In this document: positions 11,769-23,179 of the stretch, one piece after another
Layout: every line of letters starts with the position of its first letter
Numbering within the stretch: the stretch's first letter is position 1
Source of the DNA: Pollenia angustigena
Taxonomy: Eukaryota; Arthropoda; Insecta; Diptera; Polleniidae
DNA: 64,000 nt
Assembly: GCA_930367215.1 (NCBI GenBank)
Contig: OV884059.1
Location: 159,834,511 to 159,898,510 of the forward strand
Reading direction: 5' to 3'
Made by a program: the position numbers and the translations under genes
The notes under the pieces: generated by a model
Seen by the model: only the letters and a program-made list of their open reading frames with translations
Told to the model about the DNA's origin: nothing
The model's database searches: none

Positions 11769-11898
11769 ATGGATCAAATCGAGCAACGCGTTAAAGTTTT
11801 TCAGGCTCATTATAAAAATGGGCGTTCAAATCAAAATGCATATCTTCAGTGATGAGGCACATTTTCACCTCCGTGGATTCGTCAATAAGCAGAATTGA
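11769..11898 (+). pseudogene. rosa-type mariner transposase, N-terminal remnant
   Basis: ATG at 11769 opens MDQIEQRVKVFQAHYKNGRS and seven more codons, then TGA. Four bases before that stop, in another frame, starts FSDEAHFHLRGFVNKQN (11845-11895), which contains the first catalytic Asp (SDE). The DNA-binding HTH region and everything between have been deleted. The protein would have cut and joined TIR-flanked DNA; this copy cannot. Confidence 0.7.
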
Positions 11899-12111
11899 TA
11901 ACACTGTACAACATTTTTCAGGTGATTGATTCGGGACTCAATTCTGATAATTGGTTATGAAAGTAGACCCAAAAAGAAGAACTTCTGCATCATTAGTTTG
12001 GTCATGGTACATCAAATAATAGTTTAAAAATTAATTTGAAGTTAGTAATATTGTATAGGGGAATTTGTCACGTTTTAGGCTCTTTTGTTCGATAACTTTG
12101 CTCATAACTCG

Positions 12112-12219
12112 GATGATGATGCAGACTCAGTACATGAATATGAACAACCTACGAAGAAAATAAGGTCATCAGAACCACAAGCTTCAACTTCAAAGAGGAT
12201 GGATAGTGACAATAATTGA
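12112..12219 (+). pseudogene. C-terminal coding tail kept inside the TAA-flanked foldback
   Basis: The frame reads DDDADSVHEYEQPTKKIRSS then EPQASTSKRMDSDNN and stops at TGA (12217-12219), followed by AATAAAG/AATAAAA at about 12325-12338. It can be read back through the arm (LLFDNFAHNS) to a stop in the left arm. The composition (acidic stretch, KKIR basic patch, Ser-rich end) looks like a protein C-terminus, presumably the parent transposase; no domain is present to name it. Confidence 0.45.
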
Positions 12220-12799
12220 AAATGTTCTAAATTTTGTTTCCATGCATAGATAAGATATAAAAATCGCATATTTTCTGTGTAAGAATAGCTGTAATATGAA
12301 TCGGAATGTTTATTTTCATGCAAAATAAAGAATCAATAAAAAAGTCATCACTGTTTTTTTCCAAAGAATTTTGTGGATATCTCGAGCAAATTTTTGAAAT
12401 TCATACTTTTACTTAATTGTGAATAAAAGCGAAACGCGATTTTCATGATTTATGTGTCATTTTGTTCATAGGTTATGCGACTTTACGTGAAAGTAATAGG
12501 ACTTGACATTTTTTTTTACCGTTTTGGATTTTTTATGATTGAAAAATAAAAAATTTTAATTTTTTGTGCAAAAAATATTTCTTTTCTTCATACATTTATT
12601 TATAATTGCGAAACTGTTGCTTATGTAGCGAAACGTTGTATGAACAGATTAAGGGAATTGTAATTCTTAATTTGTTTCAGCTAATTCTCGAGTTATGAGC
12701 AAAGTTATCGAACAAAAGAGCCTAAAACGTGACAAATTCCCCAATACAATATTACTAACTTCAAATTAATTTTTAAACTATTATTTGATGTACCATGAC

Positions 12800-13621
12800 T
12801 AGAGTTTTTTTTCCCGGAGTTTTTGGATTCCCGGGAAAGCGGGAAATTTTTTTGAATTTCCCGGGATCCCGGGATCCCGCTCCATATAAATAATACACAG
12901 TAAATTTGTTTTTAAATAAAACAAACTTTTATAAAAAAAACGTAAAGCAACTTGTTTACAAAGTAAATAAAAGAAATCCTTAAATACTACAAAATTAAAT
13001 GAAGATTAAAAGAGGAACTTGAATTATTATTACCTTACGGTTTTATATGTAAATTCCGTATTATTATTATCATGCTCTAGATACAAGATAAAAAATTAAG
13101 ATAAACATAACAATTTAATTCATAAAACAATAATAAAAACAAACACAAATTGAGGTACTCAAGATATGAGATCAAAAAGTTAATTCATAAAATAGATAAA
13201 ATATTTTAAATAAATATATTAACATTTTTTAACGGCTTAGGAACTAACCTTCTGACACACTCAAAGCGCTTAGTAAGTCGTCAAAAAGTATATTGATTAT
13301 TTTATTTACTAATTACCATGTTTCCGAAAAATTTCGTTAATTTTTTTACCGAGGTTGGATAAATAGTTAAAAGTGCACCGTTGTAGAAGGCTTTTGATTC
13401 ACAATAAGAAGCATTTTTTTTTATAAACAACGTCTATATCAGTCAAATGTACTCACTTCTTGTAATTGATCTAATTGACAACCCATCCACAGATGCTTAT
13501 TTTAAGAGAATATAAAACTAAATTTCAAAGTATAAATAGCTGTTTTCTTAAACTATGAGGACTTTTTTATTTCCCGGGATCCCGCATGAAAAATCCCGGG
13601 AATTCCCGGGAAAAAACCCTA
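12800..13621. mobile_element. hAT-like MITE with TAGNGTTTTTTCCCGGG ends, exact 8-bp TSD
   Basis: It starts TAGAGTTTTTTTTCCCGG and ends with the reverse complement of TAGGGTTTTTTCCCGGG. Both flanks carry ACCATGAC (12792-12799 and 13622-13629). Repeated CCCGGGAT/ATCCCGGG blocks make both ends strongly self-complementary. The interior is A/T-rich without a gene. It lies in the right arm of the foldback 11902-13718 and is the youngest layer of the nest. Confidence 0.85.
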
Positions 13622-13719
13622 ACCATGACCAAACTAATGATGCAGAAGTTCTTCTTTTTGGGTCTACTTTCATAACCAATTATCAGAATTGAGTCCCGAA
13701 ATCATGTGTTGTACTGTGT

Positions 13720-14242
13720 AATCCAAGAGTGATTGTCGAAAAACCAATGCACCCACAAAGAGTGACTGTTTGGTGTGGTGTATGGGCTGGCGGCATTTTT
13801 CCAAAATGGGCCGGTCAGGCAGTTACTGTGAATGGTTTTCGCTATCGTGAGATGAAAACGAACTTTTACGGCCCGAATTGGATGTGGACGAAATGTGGTT
13901 TCAACAGGACGGTGCCACTTGCCACACAGCTAAAGAAACAATGGCTCTTTTGCGCGACAAATTCAATGGCAACGTGTTATCTCACGTGGTGGCGATGTCA
14001 ATTGGCCGCCAAGATCATGTGATTTGACACCGTTGGACTTCTTTCTTTAGGGTTATTTGAAAGAAAAGGTGTACGTCGATGAGCAAGCAACAATTCAAGA
14101 GCTAAAGGTTGAGATAACTCGGCACATTAACGGCATAGAACCTCAATTATGCCTCAGCGTCATAGAAAATTTGGACCATGGGATGGAGGTGTGCCGCCGA
14201 GGTCGCGGCGGCCATTTGGCCGATATTTTGTTCCATACATAA
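13720..14242 (+). pseudogene. rosa-type mariner transposase, catalytic C-terminal remnant
   Basis: The remnant starts NPRVIVEKPMHPQRVTVWCG and contains VTVNGFRYREM, then after a frameshift WFQQDGATCHTAKE (second Asp), after another shift DVNWPPRSCDLTPLDFF (third Asp in PLD), a stop, then GYLKEKVYVDEQATIQELK and CRRGRGGHLADILFHT before TAA (14240-14242). Counting across the shifts, about 41 residues separate the second and third Asp, the DD41D signature of the rosa group, not the DD34D of classical mariner. At least two frameshifts and a stop make it dead. Confidence 0.8.
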
Positions 14243-14348
14243 TTGCACCATACCAATATTATCAAAACAAAAAGAAATGACAATAATTTCTTAAATAATT
14301 TGTGTTTTATTTTAAATCAACATCGGCCCTTAAAATTTAACCACCCTT

Positions 14349-17053
14349 TATTTAGCAGTGTGCTTTTAGAATTTCCCTCTGAAAAATGCATCGTGCCGTG
14401 CAAAATGTAAAGGTCAGCTCGAATATGCAGTTTAACATTTTTCAAATAGAGCGTGTTCTAATTGTTTGTGGCGGCAATCAATTTTTTTTACATATTTTCT
14501 TAAAAAAAAAAAATTGTTAATTAACTAAAACAAAATTAAAAAGAAAAAGAAATATAAATCAGTATATAATTTGCTGTTGGGGCTATGCGGATAAAACCGA
14601 AGCGAACTTTTAATAGGAAAAATTGTAAGCCTTCGGTATAAGTTAGTTCTGACAGACCTGTGCAATTATATATGGGTATTACGTCTCACAAGGCCACTTC
14701 AAAATACATATCGTCTAAAAGTACCTTATCCCATTTAAGCCCAAACAAAAACTACCGGACAAAAAATAAAATATTTGTTATTTTATTATTAAATTCATTA
14801 CATATTAACAAAAAGATTCATTACATATAAATTAAAGAGGTGTACCAAAATGTACAGTGGTCACTTTATAAAAAAAAAAAAAAAAAAATTTTTTTTGATG
14901 TATAGAAATGTCTGAGCTTTTAATTTATCGATGATGCAAACATATATTGAATAATGTCGAAAACTTTGTCATAAGCCGCAAATAATGAAGTGTTCCCAAA
15001 TTGCCACAGCAAGCGTAAATGGGTTAAGCTGTGTTTTCAAAACAAACTCTTAAATGAATTCGCCTTGGTTTCACTTCTTAATCCGTGTCAGATTACGTTA
15101 AAAGAGATTGAAGACTTTTTATTTGACAATTCTTCATTTCTCTCTACTGATATGTTGATTTTAAAAATTGCTGTGTATGATCCTTCTATTAAAGTTAGTG
15201 ATTAAAAGCTGCCCAGTCTGGTATATGATAGAAATGTCAATATCCCCATACCTGATAGTAACTAATAGACAGACTATTATTGTGACAAGAGTTTGCTGAT
15301 CAAGTTAACTTTTAATTCCTTTTAACTCCTGCCGTTATCTATTTATTATGTTAACACATGCATAATTTGCTTAAATTCTATTTTTGTATTTACAGATTAA
15401 ATAATTAAATTAAATACACATAAACATTTCAAGTGGAACATAATTAAAATAAATTAACAATGATTCTTTAATACAACAATGAATTATTAAAGTAAATAAA
15501 TAAGTTTTTAGCAAACTGTATTCAACTTTATTAAATAGACGTCTCTATATTTTCTTCTCCGAAATAATTTAAAACTGTTTATTGCAAAACATTTCAGTTG
15601 AAATCGCCTCACAAGGTTCTGCCTCATACGCAAAACTATAGAATAAAGTGCTTAGATTAATAATGTAATATTTAGTTTTGTAAAGCTCCCAAAATTTTCC
15701 TTAAATAATTTTTCAAGTAGTTCTTTTTTTACAATAACTTTCTTTTTTTCACAAAACATCCCATTCACAAAAAGTACCTTTTCACAAAAAAAGTTCCCAT
15801 TTTAATAAAAAAAAGTCCCCTCTTCCTACAACTGAGCATATTTTCGCAGAATGTTGCACAATTTTTTTTTGTACAAAAAAATACTTTTTCAAGGTGTTAA
15901 AAAAATTTCTCCTCCACTCAGTGCCCATCCATAATTTCGATTTTTGTGAATAAATCTTGTCGGTGTGTACGGTTTTGGTTAAATTGCAGATACGCTGGCA
16001 GTTAATGAATGTTTGAACAATTTATTAAACAAAAATAATTTTTTTTTTAATTGCAGAAGCCTTCACATATTTTAGCCCGGTTTTTCCAGTGATTCATGCC
16101 TTTGCGCAATCGACAGTGTGAATAAGTTATTTTGCATTAAGTGTTTAAAATGCTGAAGAAAAATGAAAAAATGAAACGACATAAATTTCAGAAAATGTAC
16201 GTAAAATAAATACAACAATCTCTTGCATAATTTCACGCATTCTTTGGTGTAAAAAACAAGCAGAAAAAAAACCGAAAACAAATATCCAATTTTTTTTTTG
16301 GTTAAATATATTTTTATGAGGTTTAATCGCCTGCTGGTCTGGCGCGAAATGAGGCAGGCTATTTTGTTTTTATTTTACACATTTACCAACGAAACAGAGA
16401 AACGTTTCCTTTTTTTTGCAGATTTTTTTTCGAAGATTTCCAATGCAGGCGAGCTTGTTTTTAAATTGGTTTTCTTGTTTTTTTTTTTTTTTTTTTGGTT
16501 AAACTTTAGCACAGTTTGCCTTCATTCGTATCAATATTTATTTACCCAACAAAATTATGTGCTCTTCTTGTGCACATCCTGGCGTGTGTCCTTTGGTCAA
16601 AAAACGCGATAAACCAACTACATTTTTTGCCTTTTTTTTAAATATTTATATGTGTGTATTGAAATTTGCTTTCTTCTTTTTGTTTTCTTTTAAACAAAAA
16701 GATTTTGCTATTATTTGTGCTCTGACCAAAATTATCCAGTATTTATGGGAATTTCCTGTGAAGTTCTTTCTTTTTATTTAATACCTGCTTTTGGTTTTAA
16801 TTTTATTGATACAACTACTTTGGTACTGTAATTACAATAATGCAATGCAAACGAGAAGTTATGAAAATAATTTTTGTTCGAATTCTTCCTTTATCTCTGC
16901 TGCAGTTTTCAATAATGGATTAAAATTTTTAATCAAATTATACCGGAAAAGGCTGCAAGGATTCTTAATTTGTTAAACGTAAGTAATGTGATTTGTGAGG
17001 GATGATAATTGATTTTAATAATAAAAAAAAAGAATGGAATTTTGAAACAAATT
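14349..17053. other. AT-rich intronic sequence, no supported gene
   Basis: A 71-codon open frame at 14990-15205 (plus) matches nothing I know. Poly-A/T tracts lie at 14870-14895 and 16480-16500. No TIRs or repeats shared with the rest of the window were noticed. Confidence 0.4.
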
Positions 17054-18704
17054 ACTGAGTCCCCTTTTAGACAGGCAAAGTTTACTTTGCAAAGTCTTGA
17101 GTTTATAGAAGGGAGGGGAAAAGAGAATAGCGGTGGAGTACATACTTTGCTGTACTCGAAAATTCGTTTTGTTTTTCGTTCGTAGTTTAAACCTGAAGAA
17201 GTTGGCTGCAACTTTATATTTATATACAGCGTTGCCAGAAAGTTTGGTAAAAAAGGACCATTTGGCGAAAAAATAATATCTTGAAGAAAAAAATCTGAAA
17301 TTTTTTTTTTAATCAAATTGTTTATAACAAGGGCAAAAAACTAAAAATTATTAATTTAATATAAAAAAATATCTCTTCCCAGCAAAAAAACTTTCATGTT
17401 GTTCAAGATATTTTCACGATTTCTTTAGTACTTTTTTACTGAACTTCAAATGAATATTTCAGATCAATGAAAATCCTAATTCATCCCTGAACTTTTAATG
17501 ACGAGCTGTTAACTAATGCGAACCCATTCTCGCCAATGACACGCTAATGTTAAAATCTTGCATGTTTCCCCTAAAAATAACCAGTGCATTATCTGTGGAA
17601 CCCATGCATTTATTACTTCTTTGCATATCTTTTTTTGCCGGGTTTTTATGTATTATTGTGTATAATAATGGGCTGACGAATTGCCATATTTGTAGAAAAT
17701 TAAATAGGTTAAAATTATTTTTCAGTTATATTTTTCGTCCAAATTTTTCTAAAAATACACTATAAATCCATTTAATTTCTAATAAATAAGAATGTGAAAA
17801 AGTCCATCTAAATTAAGAAGTTTAATTGAAAGTACATAATTAAATTCCAATATTAGTGATTTATAAATTTTGCGCAAGAATATTTTAGTTTGGGAGCTAT
17901 GAAACTCATACGCCATATAAAACCTCAAGGGTTCTTAATTTTATATTTTTTTTGATATCGATGTAATAAAGAAGATATTTTGAGTAAATTCTATTTGAGA
18001 AACTCATTGAAAAATATGAATTTTTCTAAATTAATTAATTAAATTAAAATAATGTTGGAACAGCTTTTAAAAGATATTCTTAGAACACTTATGTATAACA
18101 TGTTTTATTTAAAAATGATCGTAAATAGGGAAGGTGAAATGTTCATACTAATTAGTTTTACCTTTTGATACTAAATACTTGATTTTTTTTTCTTTAATAT
18201 ATGAAACTTTAAAATAATACGGTTTTTCTTTTCACAAATAATCTATTTCAACAATATTCTCAAAATTAACAACCGATAATCTATGATGCTTTTTTTTAAT
18301 ATGTTGTATGTCTGATGCAATTTTGTGCATTCTAGACACTGGGTACAAAATTGTGCAAAACCAATACACAACAACCTGGTACAAAACTTCATTGTTTTGA
18401 AAATGGACTGTTTAAATAAAATTGTGTATTGTGTACAAACAAACTTAAAGTAAATCATAATTTCTAAAAATAAAAAATCTTCATTTGAGAAAAAAAAATC
18501 TTTAAATGGTTTTCTTGTCAAAAAATACGCAAAAATATGATAAACCATCAGTCTGGCAACACTGTTTATATATTATATTCAAACAAAAGAAAACAAAACT
18601 TTGTCAAATTAAACTTTGTGTGTCTAAATACAAAACAAAGTTTAAAAGTGAATTCAACAAACTTTGTCAAAGAAAACTTTGCCTGTCTAAAAGGTGACTT
18701 AGTG
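17054..18704. mobile_element. Unclassified 1.65-kb TIR element (CCTTTTAGACAGGCAAAG ends)
   Basis: ACTGAGTCCCC at 17054, followed by TTTTAGACAGGCAAAGTTT, is matched in reverse at 18650-18704 (ACTAAGTCACC, then the same block). Deeper, CTTTGNCAAAGT repeats and a GTTGCCAGA block (17231; reverse at 18549) extend the inverted similarity. No transposase frame is recognised; open frames inside are short and A/T-driven. The TSD is not resolved, so the superfamily is open. Confidence 0.6.
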
Positions 18705-18879
18705 TAGGTGTCTTTGCAAGAACTGTGATAGTTTTTACAAATATTTTTAAAAATGAAATGATTTGATGAATGTTACTTTTGTCAAGCTCATGGGGCCTAC
18801 CTTTCTTCAATGTAGATAAAATTCAATATTGAATTACAATATTTTGTTCCCGACGTTTTTATAATATTTCTTTATTTTA

Positions 18880-19370
18880 TTATTGATAAAAATACTGAAA
18901 TTTATTGTTAATGGGATAAGCTATTCCTATGCGCATTTCACTGGTTGCTTAGGTCAGATCGTCAGGAAACTTCATCCAAAAAGATTTTAGAAAAACTAAA
19001 GATATTAAACCAAATAAAACTGTTAAGCGTATAAGAATTATAAGCAACAGTTCTACTAATATCAAATCATAATATCAAAGTTTAAACAAAAACATAAACA
19101 ATAAACAGTGAGTTTATCTTTGCCTACATTCCCCACTACAATCGGTGGGAATTCTTCCAACATTAATTGTAGTTGTAAGAAGGTTAAGAAAAAAACAAAA
19201 TGAAAACAAAAACAACTTGCAAAAGCAGTGCACTTGCCAGTTTATTATCAAAGTAATTTTTGGGAATACAAAAATTTATTTTATAATTATTTTATATTCA
19301 AATCAAAAAGCAAAAATCAGTGAACTAATTCCAGTATTTGAGGAGAATTTTCGGAAGAAAACTAGTTGAG
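18880..19370 (-). repeat. Penelope-like terminal repeat copy with hammerhead-like core CTGACGA
   Basis: On the minus strand: TTTCCTGACGATCTGACC (core CTGACGA at 18965-18959), CCAGTGAAATGCGCATAGG (GAAA 18939-18936), then AAATTTCAGTATTTTTATC. The upstream part includes GTAGTGGGGAATGTAGG and, at the other end, TTATTATCAAAGTAATTTTT. All of this recurs twice in tandem at 55.7-56.4 kb in the opposite orientation. No coding region is attached here. Confidence 0.5.
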
Positions 19371-19959
19371 TTTCGTTAACTCTTTAAAAGCATTTTTAAT
19401 TTGCGCGTTTCCTTTTAGTTAGTAAAGATCAAATAACTTGCTAATGTCTTTAATTTAATTATTTATTTGTTTATTAAATTTTGGTTTGTTTATTTCATTT
19501 ATTTATTTTTTTTGCACTTGACAAATTTATCCATACTTGTTATAGAGCTTTTTTTTTGCGGGCCTTCATAATTTATTTTAATTTGTTACCATGTACATTC
19601 CAGGGTTTCTTGTTTTTTAAAATACGAGTGCATTTGAGTAATTGTTGTTGCAGATTTTTTTTCAGCAAAATAATAAATTTTAATTAAAGTATGTAATTGC
19701 ACAAAAATTGTTATTGTTAAATGAACGAGACCATCTATTAGGCTTGTAAAAATGTAAAATAAAGACAGTGGCGATTAAGAAAAATGAACATGAAGGGAAA
19801 TCGATTGTAAAAGATAAGGAAAGCAAATACGATTTCAAATAAAGCGATTGCAGTTTGATTTTATTAGGAGAACAACCTTTTTACACTGATCAGTTGATCA
19901 ATTTGCGAAGATGTATAATAAATCTCTCACACTTTTTTACAAACACACTCATCCTTTTT

Positions 19960-20715
19960 TTAATTGACCACTCCAAACAAACACGAAGTCAAACCTTTGA
20001 CATGAAATGACTTTATCATTCGACATCAAACACAATTCTCAAACGTTTTTTAATTGCTTGACTTTAAAAATAAACATTTGACATCAAATGTTTTATCAAT
20101 TTGATGTCAAATTGAATCAAATGACATCAAATGTTTTATCAATTTGATGTCAAATTAGTATCAAATGTTGAATTCAAATCAAAACTAAACTTGGCAACGC
20201 TAAAGCGAAAAATAACTGTAAACATTTAATGTTAAAATGTGTTTTACAAGAGAACGATTTATTTCTTGTGAAAAATAAAATTTATTTTTGAGTAATTTTA
20301 ATGATTAAGAACACGAATAAAATTAAAAACTGGAAAGTAAAGAAATTATAAGTTTGTTGTACGATCACAATGCTTTAACCCCCAAAAGAAGGGAGCCAAG
20401 TATTTCGTCTTTGCAAGAATTAGAGGACGGAAATAACATTATTTTATCTCTTAGCTATGTGTCCGAATGTTTATATCACAGTTTATTTAAATTAATAATG
20501 AATTTAAATTAAAAAAATAAAATTGTATTATAAACCACTTTTGAAAAACCTTAGAGAATTACGTTTGAAAACAAGTTGAAAATAAAGGCATTTTTCAATT
20601 TGAAAATAATTTCCCCTTTTTGTTGAGAATGCTGTGATTTTCAAATCATTATCAAACGTTTGTCATTTGGGAAAAGGTTTGATTTCAAATTGAAAGTGGT
20701 TGTTAGGCTAGATTT
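19960..20715. repeat. Possible inverted-repeat element with 43-bp tandem palindromic units
   Basis: GACATCAAATGTTTTATCAA followed by TTTGATGTCAAATT occurs at 20080 and again at 20123 (43-bp period). Each unit is palindromic (TTTGACATCAAA / TTTGATGTCAAA). Outer segments AGTCAAACCTTTGACAT (19989) and, in reverse, ATCAAACCTTTTCCCAAATG (about 20655-20690) could be diverged ends. Element boundaries are uncertain. Confidence 0.45.
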
Positions 20716-21182
20716 CTTTCAAATAGGCTTTTCCATTTATTTGGCAATTTTATGTTTAATTTTAACAGCTGATCCCAAATTAGTTTGTGTGTTTTCTTTT
20801 AAAAATACATATATTTCTAAAAAAATAAATGTGCCTAATTAAAAAAAAAAAATTGTGTTTCTTTAAATTCTTGTGATTTCTTACAAAATAACTTTTAGTT
20901 GTTTCTTCGACGGTGGCATTTGACTATCAATTTGTATGCAGCCTGTGTCACGTCATTCAATTCAAACGAGTTTTGACAAGCAGTTTGTGTGAACAAGTTA
21001 AAAGTGATTTATTAAACGACTATTAAAGTGTCATTGCTAGAAAATTGGCAATAAGATCAATTGCTCTTATGGCATCACTGACAACATGGCATTTGTTTTG
21101 CAGGCAGTGCTAGCAATTGTCAAGTTTTCCCTATTTTCAATGTTTTTTTAAACAATTTTTTTTATATATTTAAACAAACCTA

Positions 21183-21272
21183 GGGCCAAATTACAGCATT
21201 CGATATCGATCGAAACTACAATACAATTTAAATGGGAATTTCGATCGATATCGAATGCCGCAATTTGACCCC
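21183..21272. mobile_element. 90-bp palindromic MITE with TA target duplication
   Basis: It starts GGGCCAAATTACAGCATTCG and ends with the near reverse complement, with ATCGATCGAAA...TTTCGATCGAT inside. TA flanks both sides (21181-21182, 21273-21274). A second copy lies at 45783-45873 and a longer relative at 56501-57682. The size and TA duplication fit a Tc1/mariner-type MITE. Confidence 0.75.
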
Positions 21273-21940
21273 TATTTTCAAATACATTTTTTAAAGTTGT
21301 GGCTCTTTTGTACAATTTTTTTTCAGAAACGGTAACATTTTTGTTGGATAGTCGATGTAAGATGTGAACCATGTAAACGAGAGATTCACATTTTCAACAT
21401 CTTCTATGTGTTTTTCCTAAGTGTTGGTCAGTGTAAAAAGCCTATAAAAAATGTCAGCAAAGATTAAGAAGCTTTCAGCATCAAGACTCTGTTAGCGCTA
21501 CGGCGACAGGCACGATGCAATTGGAAGTTGGGAGCACTTAGTTAGCTGATTGAGATGCTTTTTTTATCCTTTTCATAATCCAGTGAAATTTCTTTGTTTG
21601 CAATTCCTTCAATGTGAATTATATATTGGGATATTTGTAACTTCCAACAACAAAATAGCCTGTGAAATTAATAGGCTTTATACGTGCATTATTAAGTTTT
21701 CTCTGTTGTGTCTTTTTCTGTCTATAACTTAAAAAAACTAAAACAAAATACATACATACATACATGTTTTTGATAGCAAATCTTGTCGTGCTTTATTCTA
21801 CAATTGTAAATTTTGTAGTATATGCGTTGCTTACTGCTGGCCTAAACCCATGAATTAGCTTACCAACTTCGGACCTTTTCGAGATAATTTTAAGTACAAG
21901 GCGAATTCAGAAGCAACAAAGGATTTTCTGCATTGCATTG

Positions 21941-22087
21941 TTACTGCCTGTTCATCTATTTGCGAACGAAGACTTTGATCGCTTAACTTACATGTAAAAC
22001 AAAAACAATATTTTATTATTTGTTTTTGCTTTAAATATAAGTTAAGCGATCGAAGTCTTCGTTCGCAAATAGATGAACAGGCAGTAA
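21941..22087. repeat. Near-perfect hairpin, 50-bp stem
   Basis: TTACTGCCTGTTCATCTATT... (21941-21990) pairs with 22038-22087 with one mismatch that would be G-U in RNA on one strand. The 47-bp loop is A/T-rich. The stem is longer than usual for a fly pre-miRNA and more likely a small MITE or snap-back insertion. Confidence 0.8.
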
Positions 22088-22475
22088 GTTTTTACGGTTT
22101 GATAGCAACAGTTGTAACAAAACATTGTCGAACCAAAACAAATTGGTTCAAATTGTAGTGATTTCGCCTTGGTAAAGTACTTACAATTCCTTAACTAAAC
22201 GAACTGAAGAAGTTATTCGGACTTTTCGGAGCTACTCCAAAAATAATTTGGACTGCAAATACTCTATCGTGTCCCATTTTTCTAGTCTTTGCTGTACTTG
22301 CTTAAAGAGTTTTTATTAAAATTACCTCTATATTATTTTAAACTTTACCACAACACATTTTTTTTTGTAATTTTTTTCTTAATTGTTACAAATATAGGTT
22401 GTATTAATTTTATACTTTTGTATTCCTGGTTTTTTATGAAACGGTTTTTTTTTTCAAAAAAATTAACTGTGAATG

Positions 22476-22562
22476 GTAAACAACAATAACAACAGCAGCA
22501 ACTATAATAATAAATAAATACTACAACAATAACAGCAACTACAATAGCATCAACAACATATT
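22476..22562. repeat. AAC/AGC-type simple repeat
   Basis: Imperfect (CAA)n/(CAG)n-rich run such as AACAACAATAACAACAGCAG. It explains the cysteine-rich open frame on the opposite strand. Confidence 0.8.
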
Positions 22563-23179
22563 GCAATAAAAAAAAAATATTTTAATTTTTACGTGTTCAA
22601 AAATATGTAAAAAAAAGTACAAGATCGCGTACAAAGTGTAAATAAAGTATCAATGTACAATTTATTCTGTGTAAAAGTATCGAATTGAGTGGAGTTCATT
22701 AAAACGAAAAAAAAAATGCTATAAAATAAAAATACATAAAAAGTTATTTATACTTAGAGAAAAAAGGTTTGATGTAGGCTAAATTACTAGAAAATATTTT
22801 CAGTCATATTTTATAAAGCACAATAATTATTGTTTTAATTATGGCCACAAATACTCTCAAAAGGTAGTCAGACAGACTTTAAAGACTTATAAGGCACTGC
22901 TGCAACGTTTGACCGCTCTAGGTGGGGAATTGACTCGCCTGACGTTGTAATTATCCCTTAAAAGCAATCAGGCCGACTTTGTTTGGCATCGCATAACTAT
23001 AAATTAGGTAAGGTAGAAAGTCCAGCTTCACACCATCATGGACAGATCAATATGGTCCAGTAATAGAATACTAAGAAGAAATTAAAGAGTGAAAGCATAA
23101 GAAAAAGTGGAAGATAATATCGAACCAAAAAAGAAAAACAACGCTACAAAACACCATAGCTATACATATACCCAGTCCC

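Larger units (their letters stand above)
11902..13718. mobile_element. Foldback element (TAA target duplication) inserted in the rosa mariner
   Basis: The ends CACTGTACAACA / TGTTGTACTGTG are flanked by TAA on both sides (11899-11901, 13719-13721). Arms of about 200 bp pair 11930-12111 with 12690-12791 plus 13630-13700. The TIR resembles that of the foldbacks at 7.3 and 43.6 kb (CACTGTGCAACA), so these are relatives. A 3-bp TWA duplication points to the PIF/Harbinger type. The right arm is split by another insertion (12800-13621). Confidence 0.7.
11670..14348 (+). mobile_element. rosa-type (DD41D) mariner, broken by nested insertions
   Basis: The inverted ends share GGTTAAATTTTAAGGGCC (11678-11695; reverse complement near 14327-14342), probably extended outward on the right by AAAGGG. 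Inside lie a transposase start (11769), a catalytic block (11845), a foldback inserted at 11902-13718 and the transposase remainder (13720-14242). The order and orientation are those of one element. TA flanks were not settled. Confidence 0.75.

Noticed and set aside
14990..15205. 71-codon open frame with protein-like composition
   Set aside because: No motif, no splice signals and no homology that I can recognise. Frames of this length are expected by chance in six frames of this size.
16933..17316. 127-codon open frame on the minus strand
   Set aside because: Phe/Ile/Lys-rich from A/T bias; it overlaps the end of the TIR element at 17054 and shows no domain.
20080..20166. CRISPR-like array
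   Set aside because: Only two 43-bp palindromic units without spacers, in a fly genome; it is a local tandem duplication.
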